A stretch of DNA of 64,000 bases from Gemmatimonadota bacterium (lineage in GTDB: Bacteria > Gemmatimonadota > Gemmatimonadetes > Longimicrobiales > Gaopeijiaceae): the NCBI GenBank assembly GCA_022823145.1, contig JAJDXS010000038.1:37907-101906 (forward strand), in the 5' to 3' direction. Within the stretch, counting starts at the first letter, position 1. The number at the start of each line of letters is the position of its first letter. The translations under genes and the position numbers were made by a program. Of this stretch, positions 18,114 through 27,353 are shown piece by piece. Under the pieces are notes generated by a model, which searched no databases, was not told the DNA's origin, and saw only the letters and a program-made list of their open reading frames with translations.

Positions 18114-19664
18114 CTACAGCGGAATGTTCCCGTGCTTTTTCGGGGGGTTCGTATCCCGCTTCCGGGAGAGCATGTCGAGGGCGTTGATCAGACGGGGGCG
18201 CGTGTCGCGGGGATCGATCACGTCGTCCACGTATCCACGTGCCGCCGCCACGAACGGATGCGCGAACTTCTCCCTGTACTCCGCCATCCTCGCTTCGGTC
18301 GTGGCCTCGGGATCGTCGGATGCGGCGATCTCCTTGCGGAACAGGATCTCCACCGCGCCCTTGGGACCCATGACCGCGATCTCCGCCCAGGGCCAGGCCA
18401 GATTGATGTCGCCCCGCACGTGCTTCGAGTTCATGACGTCGTATGCGCCGCCGTAGGCCTTCCGGGTGATCACGGTGACCTTCGGCACGGTGGCTTCACA
18501 GAAGGCATAGAGAAGCTTAGCACCGTGCCGGATGATCCCCCCGTGCTCCTGGCTCACCCCGGGCAGGAACCCCGGGACATCCTCGAACACCACCAGCGGG
18601 ATGTTGAACGCGTCGCAGAAGCGCACGAAGCGGGCACCCTTGTCCGAGCTGTCGATGTCCAGCACTCCGGCCAGGACGGCGGGCTGGTTGGCCACGATGC
18701 CCACGGAATGGCCGCCCAGGTGCGCGAAGCCGGTGATCAGGTTGCCTGCGAAGTCGGCGTGCACCTCGTGGAACTCGCCATCGTCCACGACCTCCCGGAT
18801 GATCTCGACGATGTCGTAGGGGCGATTGGGATTCTCGGGCACGATCTCGAGCAGCCTGTGACTTCGGCGATCGTGGGGATCGCTGCCCGGGCCCGGCGGG
18901 GGACGCTCGGTGTTGTTTTGCGGGATGTAGCGAAAGAGGCGCCTCACGGCTGCGAGCGACTCGGCCTCGCTGTCATGCGCGAAGTGGGCGACGCCCGAGG
19001 TGCCGGCGTGAACGTCGGCGCCGCCGAGTCCCTCCTTGTCGATGTCCTCATGGGTGACGGCCCTGACGACCTCGGGTCCCGTTACGAACATGAAGCTCGT
19101 GCCCCGCACCATGTACACGAAGTCGGTGATGGCGGGGGAGTAGACGGCACCGCCGGCGCAGGGGCCGAGAATCACGCTCACCTGCGGGATCACGCCCGAG
19201 GCCAGCGTGTTGCGGAGGAAGATGTCCGCGTAGCCGCCCAGGGACACGACTCCCTCCTGGATACGGGCGCCGCCGGAATCGTTCAGCCCTACGACGGGCG
19301 CTCCGTTCTTGAGGGCCAGCTCCTGGATCTTGACGATCTTCTCCGCGTGGGCCTCGCTGAGCGACCCGCCGAAGACCGTGAAGTCCTGGGAGAAGACGTA
19401 CACCAGCCGGCCCCGTATCGTCCCGTATCCGGTGATCACTCCGTCACCCAGGACCTTCCGCTCCGCCAACCCGAAGTCCGTGGAGCGATGGGTGACGAAT
19501 CGGTCCAGTTCCACGAAGGAATCGGCGTCCAGCAGCAAGTCGAGTCGTTCCCGGGCGGAGAGCTTGCCGCGCGCGTGTTGGGCACGCAGCCTTGCCTCTC
19601 CACCGCCCTTCGCCGCCTCGCGTTCGAGCGCCGCCAGCCGCTCCAGTGACTCTTTCATGGTCAT
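18114..19664 (-). CDS. pccB: Acyl-CoA carboxylase carboxyltransferase subunit, probable propionyl-CoA carboxylase beta
   Basis: 516 residues, two crotonase-fold halves. The N-half has [24 protein letters not shown] and [11 protein letters not shown]; the C-half has HGAKLLYAF and [11 protein letters not shown]. The Asp in GGAYDVM is the residue typical of propionyl-CoA-preferring enzymes (acetyl-preferring ones usually have Ile or Cys). It moves CO2 from carboxybiotin to the acyl-CoA. The carrier, biotin carboxylase and mutase genes lie downstream on the same strand. Start is ATG at 19664, or the second ATG 6 bp later. Confidence 0.93.
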   Translation of the reverse strand: MTMKESLERLAALEREAAKGGGEARLRAQHARGKLSARERLDLLLDADSFVELDRFVTHRSTDFGLAERKVLGDGVITGYGTIRGRLVYVFSQDFTVFGGSLSEAHAEKIVKIQELALKNGAPVVGLNDSGGARIQEGVVSLGGYADIFLRNTLASGVIPQVSVILGPCAGGAVYSPAITDFVYMVRGTSFMFVTGPEVVRAVTHEDIDKEGLGGADVHAGTSGVAHFAHDSEAESLAAVRRLFRYIPQNNTERPPPGPGSDPHDRRSHRLLEIVPENPNRPYDIVEIIREVVDDGEFHEVHADFAGNLITGFAHLGGHSVGIVANQPAVLAGVLDIDSSDKGARFVRFCDAFNIPLVVFEDVPGFLPGVSQEHGGIIRHGAKLLYAFCEATVPKVTVITRKAYGGAYDVMNSKHVRGDINLAWPWAEIAVMGPKGAVEILFRKEIAASDDPEATTEARMAEYREKFAHPFVAAARGYVDDVIDPRDTRPRLINALDMLSRKRDTNPPKKHGNIPL

Positions 19665-19721
19665 CGGATTCGCGACGCGCCGGCCCCGGCCGGAAGTCTC
19701 ATGCGGGTCGTGCTCCCCGCC

Positions 19722-21299
19722 TCATCGCCCCGGGCCGGGCGGCGGGGCCGGATCGGTGCCGACATGGTGAAGCTCACGGTTGTAGATCCTCACCGGGAAG
19801 TACTCCCTGACCAGCCTGCCGTCCACGATCGAATAGGTCGCCGTGGCTCCCTCGAACAGGCGCAGCCGTGCCAGCGCGTCGCCAAGGCCTCGGGAGCCAC
19901 GGCGCATTTGCCCGTAGGCGTCGAGAACCATGCGGAAGAGATCGAAGCCGGCGGCCGGAACCGGGCTGCGAAGCGTCCGGCGGAAGTGCTCCTCGTAGGC
20001 CGCACGGAACTCGGCAGCAGGGTCGTTCGGGGCATCCGGGAGCGTGGTGCTCACCGCGATGACCCGATTCGTGTGGCGCATGTCAACCGACTCCAGGACC
20101 TGGGCTGCGGTCCAGCCGGCCGTTCCCGCGACCTGGATATCCAGCGTGTCCAGCCCGAAAAACGCGATTTGGGGCGCCAGCAGCACAACGTCGCCGGGCG
20201 GGGCGGCCACAACGAGCAACTGGGGTGCCAGGGACTCGACCTGCTGAAGCTCCTGTGCGTACGTCGTGGTGCCGGGAATGTAGGGCAGCCGGCGCGTCAC
20301 AACCCCCCCGAGCTCGAAGAAGCCGTCTTCGAAAGACGTCGCCTCGAGTGTGCCTTCGGGGCTGTCCGGGTGTACGACGACCGCGTCCACGTAGCCTAGC
20401 TGCGCCGTGGCCTGCGCCAGGGTGCGTCCCGCGCCCGGATCGCCGGCACCGATGGTGTAGACCCCGGACCGCCGTGGCGGTAGTCGCCTGGCCGTGGGAG
20501 ACAGGAGTGCAACGCGGTTCGGCGCCGCTCCGGCGGCGGCCTCGAGGTTCTCGTTCGAGAGGGGGCCGAGGATTGCGGACGCCCCCCGAGACACCAGTTC
20601 CGAGACCGCACGCACGCTCCCCGAACGAGTGCCCTGGTTGTCCTCGAGGAGCAATTCCACCCGGACGCCCGCACGTCGGGCCATCGCCGCGGCGACCTCC
20701 ATCCCCTCCGCGAAGAGCCTCGCGTACTCCCGGTTCGCCGGTGACCCCGACTCGGGAAGGATCGCGCCGATCACCGGCCACTGATCGACGACGCCCGAGA
20801 GTTCGGCGCGCAGCACGGCCTCGGCCGTCCGCAAGGCCTCTCCTTCCGAACCTGCTTCCACCACGCGCCGGGCACGCGCGTGCGCTCGCCTCGTATCGCC
20901 CACGAAGGCGTGGCGCACGGCGAGTTCGGCGAAAAGCGGGCCGATGCGCGGGTCGTCGTCGGTCCATTGGGCGGCGACCTCGGCCAGAGCCATCAGGTCA
21001 CGCCGGGAAACGCCTGCCACGGCCGCTTCGAGCTCCTCCAGCACCTTGCCGGTCACCGACTCGGCGGGCAGGCCCACAAGCGCCGTGGCAACCGCCTCGA
21101 ACTCGCCGGCGTCGAGCATGCCCTCGGCCCACCCGACAGCCACCACCGTGTCCCCCGCGACTGCGGGTTCCTCGGCGTCGACGGGCAGTGGACCGCTGGC
21201 GGCGGGCGACTCGCTCTCCACCCCGCCGGAGGCGCACCCGACCAGTTGACCGGCGAAGAGCGTGGCGATCAGGAGCGTCATTCTCGGTCTGTCCGTCAT
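19722..21299 (-). CDS. Lipoprotein with N-terminal repeat region and type I periplasmic-binding fold
   Basis: 525 residues. The lipobox LVGC at about residues 19-22 predicts a lipid-anchored protein. Residues 50-170 are Ala-rich helices like tetratricopeptide repeats. Residues 175-525 look like a Leu/Ile/Val-binding receptor: GAILPESG, the GASAILGPLSNEN loop, and repeated Rossmann-like strands such as YVDAVVVHPDS. This two-part layout resembles LpoA-type penicillin-binding-protein activators, but a plain solute receptor cannot be excluded; no ABC permease genes are nearby. It lies 38 bp after rpsA. Confidence 0.75.
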   Translation of the reverse strand: MTDRPRMTLLIATLFAGQLVGCASGGVESESPAASGPLPVDAEEPAVAGDTVVAVGWAEGMLDAGEFEAVATALVGLPAESVTGKVLEELEAAVAGVSRRDLMALAEVAAQWTDDDPRIGPLFAELAVRHAFVGDTRRAHARARRVVEAGSEGEALRTAEAVLRAELSGVVDQWPVIGAILPESGSPANREYARLFAEGMEVAAAMARRAGVRVELLLEDNQGTRSGSVRAVSELVSRGASAILGPLSNENLEAAAGAAPNRVALLSPTARRLPPRRSGVYTIGAGDPGAGRTLAQATAQLGYVDAVVVHPDSPEGTLEATSFEDGFFELGGVVTRRLPYIPGTTTYAQELQQVESLAPQLLVVAAPPGDVVLLAPQIAFFGLDTLDIQVAGTAGWTAAQVLESVDMRHTNRVIAVSTTLPDAPNDPAAEFRAAYEEHFRRTLRSPVPAAGFDLFRMVLDAYGQMRRGSRGLGDALARLRLFEGATATYSIVDGRLVREYFPVRIYNRELHHVGTDPAPPPGPGR

Positions 21300-21337
21300 G
21301 TCATGCGCCCTGGCGCTCCGGGCCCCTGGCAGGCCTC

Positions 21338-23197
21338 CTAGTCCTCCGAAAGGCTGGCTTCCTCTTGAGGAGCGGCTTCCCCGTGAGGAGCGGCGTCCTC
21401 TTGAGCACCGGCGTCCTCTTGAGCACCGGCCTCCACTTGAGCAGCGGCTTCATCGTAAGAACCGGTCTCCTCGGGTGCCCGCGGCTCCCCTCGCTGTGGC
21501 GCCTCCGTGACTTCGAGGACGATCCGCCGATCATCCGCGTCGGAATTTATCACACGCAGGGGGACGCTCTCCCCGACCCGGAAGTGCTGTTCGAGCGCGT
21601 CCGGCGACACCGCACTGTGCGATCCCGGAACAAACCCCTCGACGCCCTCGCCCAGGTCGACGACGACTCCCTTGTCCTGCAGCCGCACCACCACGCCCTC
21701 CTGCTCATGTCCCCTGGCGAACCGCAACACCAGCTCAGGCCAGGGATCGTCGTACAGCTGCTTCAGGCCGAGGGAGATCCGCTTGTTGTCGGAGTCGACG
21801 TGCAGCACCATCACATCCAGCTGCTCGCCCTTGTGCACGACTTCCGAGGGGTGCTCCACGCGCTTGGTCCAACTCATGTCCGAGACATGAACGAGTCCGT
21901 CGATACCCGATTCGATTTCGACGAAGGCTCCGAAGCTGGTCAGGTTCCGCACCGTGCCCGTGAGCCTCTGCCCCGTCGGATACTTGAGCGGAAGCGCGAG
22001 CCATGGATCCTCCTGGATCTGCTTCATCCCGAGGGAGATCTTCTCCTCCCGGGGATCGACCTTGAGAACCACCGCCTCGATCTCGTCCCCGATCGAGACG
22101 AGCTTGGAGGGGTGCCGCACATTGCGCGTCCACGACATCTCGGAGATGTGGACAAGCCCCTCGACACCCTTCTGCAGTTCCACGAAGGCTCCGTAGTTCG
22201 TGATCGAAACGACCCGTCCATGAACCCGGGCACCCACGGGATACCGCTCCTCGATGTCCGTCCAGGGATAGGGGAGGAGCTGCTTGAGTCCCAGCGAGAT
22301 CCTCTCCCGGTCCCAGTCGATGTCCAGAACCTTCACGTCCAGGTTGCCGCCAACGTCGACGACTTCCGAAGGGTGGCCCACACGCCCCCAGGACATGTCG
22401 GTGATGTGCAGCAGTCCGTCCAGGCCGCCAAGGTCGATGAAGGCTCCGAAGTCGGTGATGTTCTTCACGACACCTTCCCGAACCTGGCCCTTCAGGAGCT
22501 CCTTGACGAGCGTGGACCGCTTCTTCTCGCGCTCCCGCTCGAGGATGACCCGGCGGGACACGACGATGTTGCGGCGCCGCTTGTTGAGCTTGATGATCTT
22601 GAAGTCGTAGCGCTCCCCGATCAGCTCCTCGATGTTGGGGACTCTGCGCAGCGCGATCTGCGATCCGGGCAGGAACGCGTCCACGCCCATGATGTCGACG
22701 GTGACCCCGCCCTTGATCTTCCGGGTCAGAAGTCCCTTGACCGGCTCGTCCTTTTCGTACGCTTCCTTGATCAGCTCCCAGACCCTGAGGAAGTCCGCCT
22801 TCTTCTTGGACAGGACGACCACGCCGTCCTCGTCTTCCAGGCTCTCGAGCAGCACCTCGACTTCCTGCCCCGGGTCGATCGAATCGGTTTCCTTGAACTC
22901 CTCGCGGGGTACGGCCCCTTCGCTCTTGAAGCCGAACTCCAGTATGACCGAGGAATCCGTGGTTCGCAGGACTCTGGCCTTGACGATCTCGCCTTCCTTG
23001 ACCGGACCGCGGGCGGTCTGGTGCTCGGAGAGCATCGCCTCGAAGTCGCCGCGCGAGACATCCAGGATCTCCTCGCCGTACGGGTCGTGAAGCAGCTCTG
23101 GGGAGATTCCTTCAGAAGGGAGCGTACTGTCCGGAGAAGGGCCCTCGTCCGGTCCGATACCGTCGGGCGCCGGCGGGGTTTCTTGCATGTCGTTCAT
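21338..23197 (-). CDS. rpsA: 30S ribosomal protein S1
   Basis: 619 residues from ATG at 23197. Six S1/OB-fold repeats can be counted; repeats 3-6 are marked by near-identical blocks such as NITDFGAFIDL, SITNYGAFVEL and NLTSFGAFVEI followed by DMSW/EMSW and HPSEVV. It binds mRNA at the ribosome and helps start translation of structured messages. The N-terminal 40 residues are acidic and unusual, and the tail is a hexapeptide repeat (separate entry). The neighbour order aroA-cmk-rpsA matches that of many bacteria. Confidence 0.95.
   Translation of the reverse strand: MNDMQETPPAPDGIGPDEGPSPDSTLPSEGISPELLHDPYGEEILDVSRGDFEAMLSEHQTARGPVKEGEIVKARVLRTTDSSVILEFGFKSEGAVPREEFKETDSIDPGQEVEVLLESLEDEDGVVVLSKKKADFLRVWELIKEAYEKDEPVKGLLTRKIKGGVTVDIMGVDAFLPGSQIALRRVPNIEELIGERYDFKIIKLNKRRRNIVVSRRVILEREREKKRSTLVKELLKGQVREGVVKNITDFGAFIDLGGLDGLLHITDMSWGRVGHPSEVVDVGGNLDVKVLDIDWDRERISLGLKQLLPYPWTDIEERYPVGARVHGRVVSITNYGAFVELQKGVEGLVHISEMSWTRNVRHPSKLVSIGDEIEAVVLKVDPREEKISLGMKQIQEDPWLALPLKYPTGQRLTGTVRNLTSFGAFVEIESGIDGLVHVSDMSWTKRVEHPSEVVHKGEQLDVMVLHVDSDNKRISLGLKQLYDDPWPELVLRFARGHEQEGVVVRLQDKGVVVDLGEGVEGFVPGSHSAVSPDALEQHFRVGESVPLRVINSDADDRRIVLEVTEAPQRGEPRAPEETGSYDEAAAQVEAGAQEDAGAQEDAAPHGEAAPQEEASLSED
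21350..21457 (-). repeat. 18-bp coding tandem repeat in the S1 C-terminal tail
   Basis: Six consecutive 18-bp units encode a degenerate acidic hexapeptide: YDEAAA, QVEAGA, QEDAGA, QEDAAP, HGEAAP, QEEASL. The middle units are nearly identical at DNA level, which suggests recent slippage or duplication. The stretch follows the last S1 domain and is probably disordered. Confidence 0.85.
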
Positions 23198-23418
23198 CGT
23201 TGCGCATCGCCGGCACGTCGTCCGGCGCTCCGTTGGGGTCCGGTCCGTTCGCGGTCCACGGGCGGGCCGGAGTTGATGGATTTGACAACGGGCCGGAGCC
23301 ATCCCGTGATGGCCGCGGATCGCTACTGGCTCAACTGACCCGACCGGTGCCGACCCCCGGGGACGGCGACCAGCGACACGGGGACGCTGCAGACTTGGTC
23401 GGGGTACAGTCTTTAATA

Positions 23419-25491
23419 TTAGTGCTTTGGGGGAAGAAAAGGGAGGGCCAGATCGATTACGGCCTCGGTCTGCGCCACAGGATCCAGATGCGTCGTGTCT
23501 ACGGCTGTCGCCCCGTCGGCGCGGGTCAGAGGAGCGACCTCCCGGGTCGAATCGAGCAGGTCCCTTCCCTTCAACCGGGCGGCCTCGGCCTCGATTTCAG
23601 CGTTCCCCGGGTCGGTCCCGACGCGTTGCAGGATCCTTCGCCGGGCGCGCTCACGGACGTCGGCGTCGAGGTACACCTTGACGTGCGCTTTCGGGAAGAC
23701 GACGGTCGCCATGTCCCGGCCCTCGGCGACCAGGCCGGGAGGCCTGGCGGCGGCGCGCTGAAGGTCGAGCAGCTGGGCACGCACGAGCGGAATCGCCGAG
23801 ACGCGTGAGACCGAGGCGGTGACGCGGTCGGCGCGCAGTGCGCGTTCCGGCACGCGAGCTCCCCGGATCCGCACCCCCATGACTCCCGCGCTCCATTCGA
23901 GCGCGACCTCCAGCGCCTGCAATTCCTCCCGCGTGACCCGCTCCACGTCCTCGATTCGCCGGCCCGATTCGAGGAGCGCCCAGGTCACGGCGCGGTAGAT
24001 CGCGCCCGAGTCCAGGTGCCGAAAACCGAGGCGCGAGGCGGCTGCTGCTGCGGTGGTCGACTTCCCGGCTCCCGCAGAACCGTCGATGGCCAGAACGACG
24101 CAGCGAGGCGCGGGCCGCGAACCCTCGGCGCGCACCGCGGGCTCCCCTGGCACCGGCGTCCGCACCCGCTCCAGCAGTTGCCAGAAGCCGGGGAAGCTGA
24201 CGTCGGCCACCGCGGGGTCGTCCACCTCCAGGTCGCAATCGGGGGTCGCGCCCAGAACGCCGAAGGCCATCGCGATCCGGTGGTCGTGGAAGCACTCGAC
24301 CGCGCCCCGCAGCGGCCGCTCCGTTCCCTCGATCGCCAGGCCGTCCGGATACTCCTCCACCTCGACCCCGATCCGTCGCAGGTTGAGAGCGAGTGCGGCC
24401 AGGCGGTCCGACTCCTTCACGCGAAGTTCGCGGGCCCCGGTGATGCGGGTCACGCCCCGGGCGCGGGCGGCCAGGACGGCCAGGATCGGCACTTCGTCGA
24501 TCATCCCCGGAATCTCTTCCTCGCCCACCTCCACCGCGCGCACCGGACCCGTGCCCGCGCCGACCCGCAGGTCGCCCACCGGTTCGCCGGCCGCCGGCCG
24601 TCCGGGAAGCACTTCGACGCCGATCCCCATCCGCGCCAACACGGGCAGCAGGCCGGTACGGGTGGGATTCAGTCCCACCGCGCGAATCGTGAGCGGCGAG
24701 CGTCCGGAGGAGAGCGCCGACCACGCCAGCAGGAACGCGGCCGAGGAGAAGTCCCCCGGAACCTCCATGTCCAACGGGGCGAGACTCGCGGGCGGATCGG
24801 GCAGGCGAACCGACCACGCCCCGTCCCTCCACCCCTCCGCCACTTCCACGCCCATCGCCTCAAGCATGCGCTCGCTGTGGTCGCGGGACCGGCGCGGCTC
24901 GCGCACCTCCACGGGCACACCCGCGCCCAGTGCGGCGAGAAGAACCGCGCTCTTCACCTGCGCGCTGGCAACCTCGCCGCCGTGGCGGATCCCGGTCAGC
25001 GGGCCCCCGGTTACGCGCATCGGGAGCACCCCCGGCCGCCCGATGTACTCGATGCCGGCGCCCATCCGCCGCAGCGGCACCGCGATGCGCTCCATCGGCC
25101 TCCGCGACAGCGAGTCGTCACCGGTCAGCACGACCGATAGGGGCTGCGCGGCCAGCGCGCCGGCGAGGAGCCGTGCCCCGGTGCCGCTGTTGCGGAGATC
25201 GAGCGGTGCAGCCGGCTGCCGCCATGCGCGCAGGCCCAGGCCGGTGATCCGCACGGGCTCGCTCGCCGGCCCGTCGAGTCCCCGGATCTCGATACCCAGC
25301 GCCGCCAGGGCTCCGGCGGTCGAGAGAGGGTCCGCTCCGCGGGGCGCGGCCCGGATCCGGCTCTCGCCCTCGGCCAGTGCGCCGAGGATCAGTGCACGCT
25401 GGGTTATCGACTTGTCGCCGGGCACGCGGATCACGAGCCCTTCGCCGGAGCGACGCTCCGAGCCGGTGCTCAGCCCTCCGCCGACACCCAT
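23419..25491 (-). CDS. Fused EPSP synthase and cytidylate kinase (AroA-Cmk)
   Basis: A 690-residue bifunctional protein in one open frame. Residues 20-440 are 3-phosphoshikimate 1-carboxyvinyltransferase: VPGDKSITQRA, LRNSGTGARLL, DEVPILAVLAA and RVKESDRLAAL. After a short Pro/Arg linker, residues about 460-690 are cytidylate kinase, with the P-loop DGSAGAGKST, FRHLDSGAIYRA and AEGRDMATVVFP. One chain would serve both shikimate and pyrimidine nucleotide pathways. In E. coli the two are separate neighbouring genes before rpsA, so the fusion keeps old synteny. The start at 25491 overlaps tyrA by 22 bp. Confidence 0.93.
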   Translation of the reverse strand: MGVGGGLSTGSERRSGEGLVIRVPGDKSITQRALILGALAEGESRIRAAPRGADPLSTAGALAALGIEIRGLDGPASEPVRITGLGLRAWRQPAAPLDLRNSGTGARLLAGALAAQPLSVVLTGDDSLSRRPMERIAVPLRRMGAGIEYIGRPGVLPMRVTGGPLTGIRHGGEVASAQVKSAVLLAALGAGVPVEVREPRRSRDHSERMLEAMGVEVAEGWRDGAWSVRLPDPPASLAPLDMEVPGDFSSAAFLLAWSALSSGRSPLTIRAVGLNPTRTGLLPVLARMGIGVEVLPGRPAAGEPVGDLRVGAGTGPVRAVEVGEEEIPGMIDEVPILAVLAARARGVTRITGARELRVKESDRLAALALNLRRIGVEVEEYPDGLAIEGTERPLRGAVECFHDHRIAMAFGVLGATPDCDLEVDDPAVADVSFPGFWQLLERVRTPVPGEPAVRAEGSRPAPRCVVLAIDGSAGAGKSTTAAAAASRLGFRHLDSGAIYRAVTWALLESGRRIEDVERVTREELQALEVALEWSAGVMGVRIRGARVPERALRADRVTASVSRVSAIPLVRAQLLDLQRAAARPPGLVAEGRDMATVVFPKAHVKVYLDADVRERARRRILQRVGTDPGNAEIEAEAARLKGRDLLDSTREVAPLTRADGATAVDTTHLDPVAQTEAVIDLALPFLPPKH

Positions 25492-26324
25492 CGCCTGCCC
25501 CTGTCCATGAGCGTCTCCACACCCCGAAGGTCTCCGGACTCCAGCATCCCGCGAATCGCGACAATCCTTCTTTCAACTGCCAGCAGCGCGGCCGCATCTT
25601 CCCCGGCCGCGGCTTCGAGCAGCGGCAGCCACATGGACGGGCTGGAACCGGCAAGCCGGGTCATGTCGCGCCCGCCGGGACCGAGCTGGCCGGTGGACAT
25701 TCCCGCGTCCTCCAGCGTTGCGGCCAGCGCGTTCGACAACAGCTGGGGAAGGTGGCTGACCAATGCCATGACCCGGTCGTGGCGCTCGGCCGCGATCGTG
25801 CACGGTCGCGCGCCCAGCATGCTCCAGAAGGCGCGGGCGGCAGCTTCCGCACCACTCGCGGCGTCTCCCGTGGCCGCCGGGCAGAGCCAGACCCGCGCGC
25901 CGTCGAACAGGTCGGCACGTGCGGCCGGGTAGCCCGAGCGCTCCGACCCGCACATGGGGTGGGCCCCCACGAAGGGGGAAGAAGCCGTCGCAGCCGTGGC
26001 CGCCTCCAGCACGGCCGCCTTCAGGCTCGCCACGTCGGTGGCCAGCGCGGCACCGCGCCACACCGGCGCCGTTTCGCGGACGAGCTTCACCGTCGCGTCG
26101 AGCGGCGCCGCGAACACGACCACGCCGTCGTCGACGTCGCAGTCGCGCAGGCGAGGCACCACGCGCACACCGTCCCGTGCGGCCCGCGCGGAGCTCTCGC
26201 CGTCGGGGTCGACGCCGAAGACCTGGACACCCGGCAGGCGGCGCAGCACCCCCTTCGCCACCGAACCGCCCACGGCGCCAAGCCCGACCACGGTGACCGT
26301 GCGGAAGCGTGGCCCTTCAGGCAC
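25470..26324 (-). CDS. tyrA: Prephenate dehydrogenase
   Basis: 284 residues. The N-terminal Rossmann fold has VVGLGAVGGSVA, followed by FAAPLDA, DVASLKAAV and the substrate loop GAHPMCGSERSGY. The C-half is the helical dimerisation domain with HDRVMALVSHLPQLL. It oxidises prephenate (or arogenate) to the tyrosine precursor with NAD(P). The start overlaps the rnz stop by 8 bp, and the aroA part of the fusion is directly downstream, so this is a small aromatic amino acid cluster. Confidence 0.9.
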   Translation of the reverse strand: MPEGPRFRTVTVVGLGAVGGSVAKGVLRRLPGVQVFGVDPDGESSARAARDGVRVVPRLRDCDVDDGVVVFAAPLDATVKLVRETAPVWRGAALATDVASLKAAVLEAATAATASSPFVGAHPMCGSERSGYPAARADLFDGARVWLCPAATGDAASGAEAAARAFWSMLGARPCTIAAERHDRVMALVSHLPQLLSNALAATLEDAGMSTGQLGPGGRDMTRLAGSSPSMWLPLLEAAAGEDAAALLAVERRIVAIRGMLESGDLRGVETLMDRGRRWVSAEG

Positions 26325-27228
26325 GATACCCGATCTCGATCTCGAGCCCGTCGCGCGCGACGACCGACGCGGGAAAGATTGCGCGGGCCTGCTCCTCCAG
26401 AACCTTCGGCGAGTCCGCGTAGCGCGCCGACAGATGCGTGAGGACGAGCCGCTTCACCTTCGCCCTCGCGGCCACCTGTGCGGCCTCCGCCGCCGTCGAA
26501 TGCCGGGTCTCCCACGCCCGCTTCTTCTCCTCCTGGCCGAAGGTCGCGTCGTGGATCAGGAGATCGGCACCCATCGCCATCTCGGCGGTGGTGCGCGCGG
26601 GACGGGTGTCGCCCGTGTAGACCACCTTGCGCCCGGGACGGCGCGGCCCCACCACCTCGTCCGGCGTGATCGTGCGCCCGTCGACCTCGACCGCCTCGCC
26701 GCGGTGCAACCGGCCGAAGAGCGGCCCCTCCGGGACGCCCAGGCGCCGCGCCATCTCGACGTCGAAGCGGCCCAGCCGCAGCTCCTCGACCAGCGCGTAT
26801 CCGAGCGCCGGCACCCCGTGGTCGACGTCGTACGCGTGCATCGCCCAGCCGTCGAAACCGATCCTGTCGCCGTGCCGCAGACCGCGGACTTCGACCGGGA
26901 AGGCCAACCGCTCGATCCCCATGCGCACGGCTGTCCGCAGCAGTTCGACCGTGGCCCCGGGGCCGTGGATCGTCATGGGTTCTTCCCTGCCCTGCAGTCC
27001 CATCGTCCGCAGCAGCCCGGGGAGTCCGAGAAAGTGGTCGGCGTGGCCGTGGGTGATGAAGATGTGCGAAAAAGAGAACCCGCTGCCGAAGCGCATGATC
27101 TGGCGCTGGGTCCCCTCGCCGCAGTCGAGGAGGATGGAATCGCCCTCGCGTTGCACGGCGATGCCGGACACGTTGCGGCCGACGGTGGGTCGCGAGGCGG
27201 CGGTGCCCAGAAAACGGACTCGAATCAT
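26317..27228 (-). CDS. rnz: Ribonuclease Z
   Basis: 303 residues from ATG at 27228, the start that gives the usual RVRFLGT N-terminus. The metallo-beta-lactamase motif THGHADHFLGLPG binds the two zincs, with further ligands in YTGDTR and LTHLSARY. It trims the 3' trailer of pre-tRNAs. Length and spacing are standard for the short bacterial form. Confidence 0.93.
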   Translation of the reverse strand: MIRVRFLGTAASRPTVGRNVSGIAVQREGDSILLDCGEGTQRQIMRFGSGFSFSHIFITHGHADHFLGLPGLLRTMGLQGREEPMTIHGPGATVELLRTAVRMGIERLAFPVEVRGLRHGDRIGFDGWAMHAYDVDHGVPALGYALVEELRLGRFDVEMARRLGVPEGPLFGRLHRGEAVEVDGRTITPDEVVGPRRPGRKVVYTGDTRPARTTAEMAMGADLLIHDATFGQEEKKRAWETRHSTAAEAAQVAARAKVKRLVLTHLSARYADSPKVLEEQARAIFPASVVARDGLEIEIGYRA

Positions 27229-27353
27229 GCGGATAAGGTAACGCGCGCGCGGAGTGGAGTACGGGGGCGTGCTTTGCGCGGCGGATCGCACGCGGATTAC
27301 CTTGGAGCGGTTCCGACAAGCTCACCCCGCGCACGCAAGACGGCGGAGGACAG

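Noticed and set aside
20225..23338. A 1037-codon plus-strand frame across the lipoprotein and rpsA genes
   Set aside because: It spans two real minus-strand genes and their gap and is Pro/Arg-rich in the usual antisense way; no domain is visible.
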